Below are positions 22,081 to 25,102 of a DNA stretch of 25,102 bases, piece after piece. Each line of letters begins with the position of its first letter. The first letter of the stretch is position 1. The notes beneath the pieces are model-generated. The model saw only the letters and a program-made list of their open reading frames with translations. It ran no database searches and was not told the origin of the DNA. Source of the stretch: Bacteroidales bacterium UBA1204 (GTDB lineage Bacteria; Bacteroidota; Bacteroidia; Bacteroidales; F082); contig DBXU01000136.1 in the NCBI GenBank assembly GCA_002310075.1, positions 8,461 to 33,562 on the forward strand, given 5' to 3'. The position numbers and the translations under genes are program-made.

Positions 22081-22890
22081 TTATTTTACCAAGATCTTTT
22101 TCGCCTCATTCCCTGCTTTCACAAAGTAGAAACCACTTGAAAGGCCTTGCAAATCGAGGGTTTGTTTGTTGTCAACAAATAAGGATCTCACGACACGACC
22201 CATTTCGTCTACGATGGTCACGAGGCCTTCAGCTTCGATGGTGAGGGTCTCTGAAGCGGGATTGGGATAAATGCTCAAAGTGGCGTTTTCATTTTCTCCG
22301 ACACCCACATGGCCGCAATCGTCATAGAGTTGGATACCTTGCCATTCCTCGGCGGCTTCAAAGGCTTCAATGCAATTACAGGGCACTACGATGTGCACAT
22401 GGTCGTTAATGTCAGCGAAGGCATCATCCCACAGGAAGAATGGCTCTGTGTCGTTGATGAAAATATAGTCAAGTTTTGGACAAGAACTAAAAGCATTCGA
22501 GTTGATCTGTCCCATGCCTTCCGGAAGGTTTATCTCTTCTAATAGAGGGCATTCGGCAAACGAGTGGTATCCGATGTTCACAATATTGCTAGATAAGATG
22601 ACACTGGTAAGGTTGACACAACCCAAAAATGCTTCACTGCCGATGTAGCGAACTCTGTACGTCTCCCCATTAATGGTTTCGGTTTCAGGAATGAAAACAT
22701 CACCCGAATAGGTGTTGGGGTCGTCGTTGTTGACTACAATCAGATAGGTTTCACCACAACCGCCTCCTGGAAGTTGTTGTGTGACTTTGCGATAATAAAT
22801 GCCATTGACAAAATAATCATAAGCAAATGCACTTTGGCAGAGCACCATGAGTGCCATGGTCAGAATTGAAAAGATAAATGTACGTTTCAT
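22081..22890 (-). CDS. T9SS-sorted BspA-like leucine-rich-repeat protein
   Basis: The start is taken at Met 22,890 (MKRTFIFSILTMALMVLCQSAFA signal peptide); a longer frame to 22,995 adds 35 residues without an export signal. The 269-residue product has an N-terminal beta region, then BspA-type LRR_5 repeats at about 90-170 (YIGSEAFLGCVNLTSVIL, NIGYHSFAECPLLEEINL, QINSNAFSSCPKLDYIFI). A linker follows, then a T9SS type A sorting domain over the last 75 residues or so (LSIYPNPASETLTI, VTIVDEMGRVVRSL, LSSGFYFVKAGNEAKKILVK). BspA-like repeats often bind host or other cell-surface proteins, but only display or secretion at the cell surface can be inferred here. It has only about three repeats, short for the family. 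Its own terminator follows; no partner gene is adjacent in the same direction. Confidence 0.88.
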   Translation of the reverse strand: MKRTFIFSILTMALMVLCQSAFAYDYFVNGIYYRKVTQQLPGGGCGETYLIVVNNDDPNTYSGDVFIPETETINGETYRVRYIGSEAFLGCVNLTSVILSSNIVNIGYHSFAECPLLEEINLPEGMGQINSNAFSSCPKLDYIFINDTEPFFLWDDAFADINDHVHIVVPCNCIEAFEAAEEWQGIQLYDDCGHVGVGENENATLSIYPNPASETLTIEAEGLVTIVDEMGRVVRSLFVDNKQTLDLQGLSSGFYFVKAGNEAKKILVK

Positions 22891-23014
22891 AATTGCAATT
22901 ATTAGTGATGATGTATCACTTTTTATTAGGTGCAAAGAAACGGAAATCATAACAAATGTACGAAAAAAAATCTGGATATCGGGAAAAAAAGCCAAGTCAT
23001 GTTATTTTTCAAAT

Positions 23015-23022
23015 TACCTTTG
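23015..23022 (+). promoter_or_regulatory. -7 box (TACCTTTG) for the sigma/anti-sigma cassette
   Basis: TACCTTTGC matches the housekeeping -7 consensus 32 bp before the ATG at 23,055. It lies inside a longer upstream reading frame, which supports the ATG at 23,055 as the true start. If this sigma factor regulates itself, a different sequence element would be expected; none is obvious. Confidence 0.55.
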
Positions 23023-23054
23023 CAACTAAACCATCAAAAAGACACAACAAAAGA

Positions 23055-23597
23055 ATGGCACCTTCCGAGTTACACGGAGCCAATAAAAGCAAAAACAGCA
23101 TCGAAACCTCCCATGTCGAATTCAATGAATTGATCCTTCGGCATAAGGCTATGATTTGGCATATCTGTTCCGACTATAGACTAGGAAGTGCTTGGAACAC
23201 AGAAGACTGTGTCCAAGAAGTGATTATGAACCTTTGGCGAAGCTTTAAAGGTTTCGAGGGACGCAGTTCGGAAAAGACCTGGGTGTGGCGCGTTGCCACT
23301 AACACTATGTTGATGTTGCGACGCAAAGACGTCAGAAGTCCACAAACGGAATCCCTTGAAACGGAAAGCGTTGAAAAAAGGGACGAAGCGTCTAACTATG
23401 ACAACTACCAGCAACTGCAACAACTGATTGAAACTTTGCCCGAAGAGAACAGCGTTGTCATCCGCGCCTACCTTGATGGTTTCTCTTATAAGGAAATAGC
23501 AAACATGACCAACAGTTCGGTGGGTGCCGTAGCCATGCGCATCGCTCGACTCAAGCAGAAACTAAGAAAAATGTACGAAAGAGAAAACAACCTATGA
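23055..23597 (+). CDS. ECF-type RNA polymerase sigma factor
   Basis: The 180-residue protein has the ECF two-domain form. Region 2 runs from FNELILRHKAMIWHICSDYRLG through AWNTEDCVQEVIMNLWRSFKGFEGRSSEKTWVWRVATN. After a short charged linker, region 4 reads LPEENSVVIRAYLDGFSYKEIANMTNSSVGAVAMRIARLKQKL with a helix-turn-helix. It should direct RNA polymerase to a small set of promoters when released from its anti-sigma partner. The ATG at 23,055 is chosen over an upstream frame start at 22,956 because the promoter box at 23,015 lies between them and the extra residues match nothing. Its stop overlaps the next start (ATGA), typical of sigma/anti-sigma pairs. Confidence 0.92.
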   Translation: MAPSELHGANKSKNSIETSHVEFNELILRHKAMIWHICSDYRLGSAWNTEDCVQEVIMNLWRSFKGFEGRSSEKTWVWRVATNTMLMLRRKDVRSPQTESLETESVEKRDEASNYDNYQQLQQLIETLPEENSVVIRAYLDGFSYKEIANMTNSSVGAVAMRIARLKQKLRKMYERENNL

Positions 23598-24001
23598 CAA
23601 TGAAAGACAACATAAAAACAATGAACCCAAAAACGCAACACGACGATTTCAATACCCAATGGAAAAAGCGGCAACAATGGGAGCAGCAAGCCGAAAAATC
23701 GGCACCTGACGACATGACCTTCATACAATGGGTGGAAAAGGCACAACAAGTCCCTGGCGTTTCAGAAGTGAATGTCACCCCTCTCCCGTTGCACCGCAAC
23801 AGACGATGGATACCCTACGCAGCAGCAGCCAGCATTGTTATCGGCGTGGCCATCATTGGACTGACACACTTTGATCAACCTGATAACGATCTTCCAGTGG
23901 CCAAGGAAGTGACGGTAGAAAGCCAGACCATCCACTTCATGTGCAACAACGGCTGCTCAGCTCAAGACATTATGATCTTGGCCAACAAAGCCTTTAAATA
24001 A
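23594..24001 (+). CDS. Single-pass membrane protein, likely anti-sigma factor
   Basis: This 135-residue protein has a cytosolic N-terminal half rich in charge and helix formers (about 1-70), one membrane segment (about 72-91, PYAAAASIVIGVAIIGL) and a short periplasmic tail. This layout and the 4-bp overlap with the sigma gene are typical of anti-sigma factors. I do not recognise a named anti-sigma family. The tail ends with a Cys117-x3-Cys121 pair (FMCNNGCSAQDI), outside the membrane if the usual orientation holds. Zinc-binding anti-sigma factors carry their cysteines in the cytosolic part, so this arrangement differs. Met3 (23,600) is an alternative start. Confidence 0.68.
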   Translation: MTMKDNIKTMNPKTQHDDFNTQWKKRQQWEQQAEKSAPDDMTFIQWVEKAQQVPGVSEVNVTPLPLHRNRRWIPYAAAASIVIGVAIIGLTHFDQPDNDLPVAKEVTVESQTIHFMCNNGCSAQDIMILANKAFK

Positions 24002-24013
24002 CAAAACCCAAAG

Positions 24014-24823
24014 ATGATGAAAAGCCTTATTCCCTATCTCGCCGTACTCCTTGCATTGGGGCTGTCAGCCTGCAAGGAAAAGACTGCAACCCCAGAGACC
24101 ACACCCTGCCAAAAGGCTGCAATGGAATTATACTGCAAGTATGCCGACAACGCCAACCTCACCGTGGCTTATCTCGGTGACTTATCCGTCAACGGAAAGT
24201 GCATCGACGCCTTGATGCTGCAAGCCGACAATGAAACGGATTGGGAGGCCCTGAAACAGGATTTCAGTTTCATGCCTTACGACACCACCGCTCTCAATTG
24301 CCCAAGCGACGACAATCCTGTCATGGTAGGTGTCGGCATAGAGACCGATTTCTTGGACGATGCCATTTTTGACACAGTATCCGACATCAGCCAAATCCCC
24401 GATAAAGACATTGAGAGATTCACACTCATCGTTGCCGACAAAATGCGCGAAGTCATGAACAGCTTTCAATCCCCCGACTCATTGTTGCCTAACACCGCCA
24501 TCATCATCGGTCAAGGCGAGATAGAACAGGAAGGCGCTGGGGACTCCTACGACGACTACATAATGACTATTGCGCGGTCACTTGTCATCGGGATGATCGA
24601 AGAAAGGCTTCATCCCAATACGAATCCTGATCCAGACCTGCAACAACAAAAAGATTGGAACCACAGCATCATGGACGATGCACAAAGCCACGGTCACATG
24701 GGTTACATCACAGCTGTCGACAACGAAGAACGCGCCTTATGGCTCTTCTTTTATGACGACCAAGAGGAATGCAACACCATCATTGCTCATATTAGCGAAG
24801 ACATGATTATCAATTACAAATAA
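24014..24823 (+). CDS. Lipoprotein of unknown function in the sigma cassette
   Basis: The 269-residue product has a lipoprotein signal with lipobox LSAC (Cys20), then KEKTATPETTP. The mature part is acidic and globular, with a second-half block (SIMDDAQSHGHMGYITAVDNEERALWLFFYDDQEE). It contains further cysteines (in TPCQKA, ELYCKY, GKCIDA, NCPSDD and EECNTI). I do not recognise a family. It starts 12 bp after the anti-sigma-like gene and 23 bp before the thioredoxin-like gene, so it is co-transcribed. It may be a target or sensor of the sigma system, but the sequence itself does not show this. Confidence 0.75.
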   Translation: MMKSLIPYLAVLLALGLSACKEKTATPETTPCQKAAMELYCKYADNANLTVAYLGDLSVNGKCIDALMLQADNETDWEALKQDFSFMPYDTTALNCPSDDNPVMVGVGIETDFLDDAIFDTVSDISQIPDKDIERFTLIVADKMREVMNSFQSPDSLLPNTAIIIGQGEIEQEGAGDSYDDYIMTIARSLVIGMIEERLHPNTNPDPDLQQQKDWNHSIMDDAQSHGHMGYITAVDNEERALWLFFYDDQEECNTIIAHISEDMIINYK

Positions 24824-24846
24824 ACCATTCATCAAATTCAATTCAC

Positions 24847-25102
24847 ATGAAAAAACTTTCCATCCTATTCGCGTTCCTGCTCTTTGGAGTAGGCCTTCGC
24901 GCACAACAAACCAACCTCACCGAGGCAGTTGACTTCACCGTCACCGACTGCCACGGACAGACTTACAACCTCTTCGAAATCCTAGACCGAGGTCAAGCCG
25001 TTTTCATCGACTTCTTCTTCTATACCTGCGGCCAATGTCAGCAGATTTCGCCTTACATCACAGGGTCCTATACCCAGATGGGCTGCAACATGCACGATGT
25101 GT
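24847..25102 (+). CDS. Secreted thioredoxin-fold protein, 3' truncated by the window edge
   Basis: The open frame starts at ATG 24,847 with a signal peptide (MKKLSILFAFLLFGVGLRAQ). It continues VDFTVTDCHGQTYNLFEILDRGQAVFIDFFFYTCGQCQQIS to the edge. The FFFYTCGQCQ stretch fits a TlpA/redoxin-type active site with a Cys-x2-Cys motif (CGQC). It should be a periplasmic or secreted thiol-disulfide protein. Similar Bacteroidales genes often end in a T9SS sorting domain, but the 3' end is not visible here. It is read 23 bp after the lipoprotein gene in the sigma cassette. Confidence 0.8.
   Translation, partial: MKKLSILFAFLLFGVGLRAQQTNLTEAVDFTVTDCHGQTYNLFEILDRGQAVFIDFFFYTCGQCQQISPYITGSYTQMGCNMHDV

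Noticed and set aside
22891..22995. N-terminal extension of the LRR-T9SS protein to an upstream ATG
   Set aside because: The extension hides a classic signal peptide that starts at 22,890, and it adds no recognisable feature.

Overview
The window looks like a chromosomal segment of a Bacteroidales bacterium that has a type IX secretion system (T9SS). The reasons are: start regions without Shine-Dalgarno sites, repeated Bacteroidetes-type -7 promoter boxes (TAnnTTTG), three genes carrying T9SS type A C-terminal sorting domains, a SusB-like GH97 glycosidase, a BspA-like leucine-rich-repeat protein and a PorT-like outer-membrane barrel. I see no rRNA, tRNA, CRISPR array, insertion sequence or phage gene. 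The genus cannot be named from this sequence.

Left part (1-11,300). After the 3' end of an unrecognised gene and a bidirectional terminator, a long minus-strand series is read from 11,255 down to 155. Its core is a tightly packed, partly overlapping set of seven genes: MMPL/RND lipid exporter, fatty acid kinase FakA, fatty-acid-binding FakB (DegV family), a YghO-like GNAT-fold acyltransferase, PlsX, a stand-alone acyl carrier protein and a LolA-like periplasmic protein. A GH97 alpha-glucosidase follows 6 bp later. A DUF2147 protein and a 4HBT acyl thioesterase follow, probably with an extra promoter of their own. Together these genes could activate a free fatty acid (FakAB), pass it to ACP (PlsX), put it on an amine or alcohol (YghO-like enzyme) and move the product across the envelope (MMPL plus LolA-like). 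I consider this the most interesting system in the window; its product is unknown.

Middle part (11,300-19,600). This holds an outer-membrane beta-barrel gene with a strong terminator, then a plus-strand run of a DUF362 lipoprotein, a T9SS-secreted PHB-depolymerase-like esterase and a short-chain dehydrogenase. Convergent to this run is a 621-residue membrane-anchored protein that fuses a choloylglycine-hydrolase-type Ntn amidase to a metallo-beta-lactamase-fold hydrolase, an unusual pairing. A CDF metal transporter, a PhzF-family protein and a Bcp peroxiredoxin follow.

Right part (19,600-25,102). This holds an O6-alkylguanine DNA alkyltransferase, a short T9SS-sorted protein whose reading frame is broken at a T6 run that is also a classic -1 slippery heptamer, an EamA transporter, and a T9SS-sorted LRR protein. 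It ends with a sigma/anti-sigma cassette (ECF sigma factor, membrane-anchored anti-sigma-like protein with a periplasmic Cys-x3-Cys, lipoprotein, and the start of a secreted thioredoxin-fold protein) that runs off the right edge. No gene-free stretch exceeds 300 bases.
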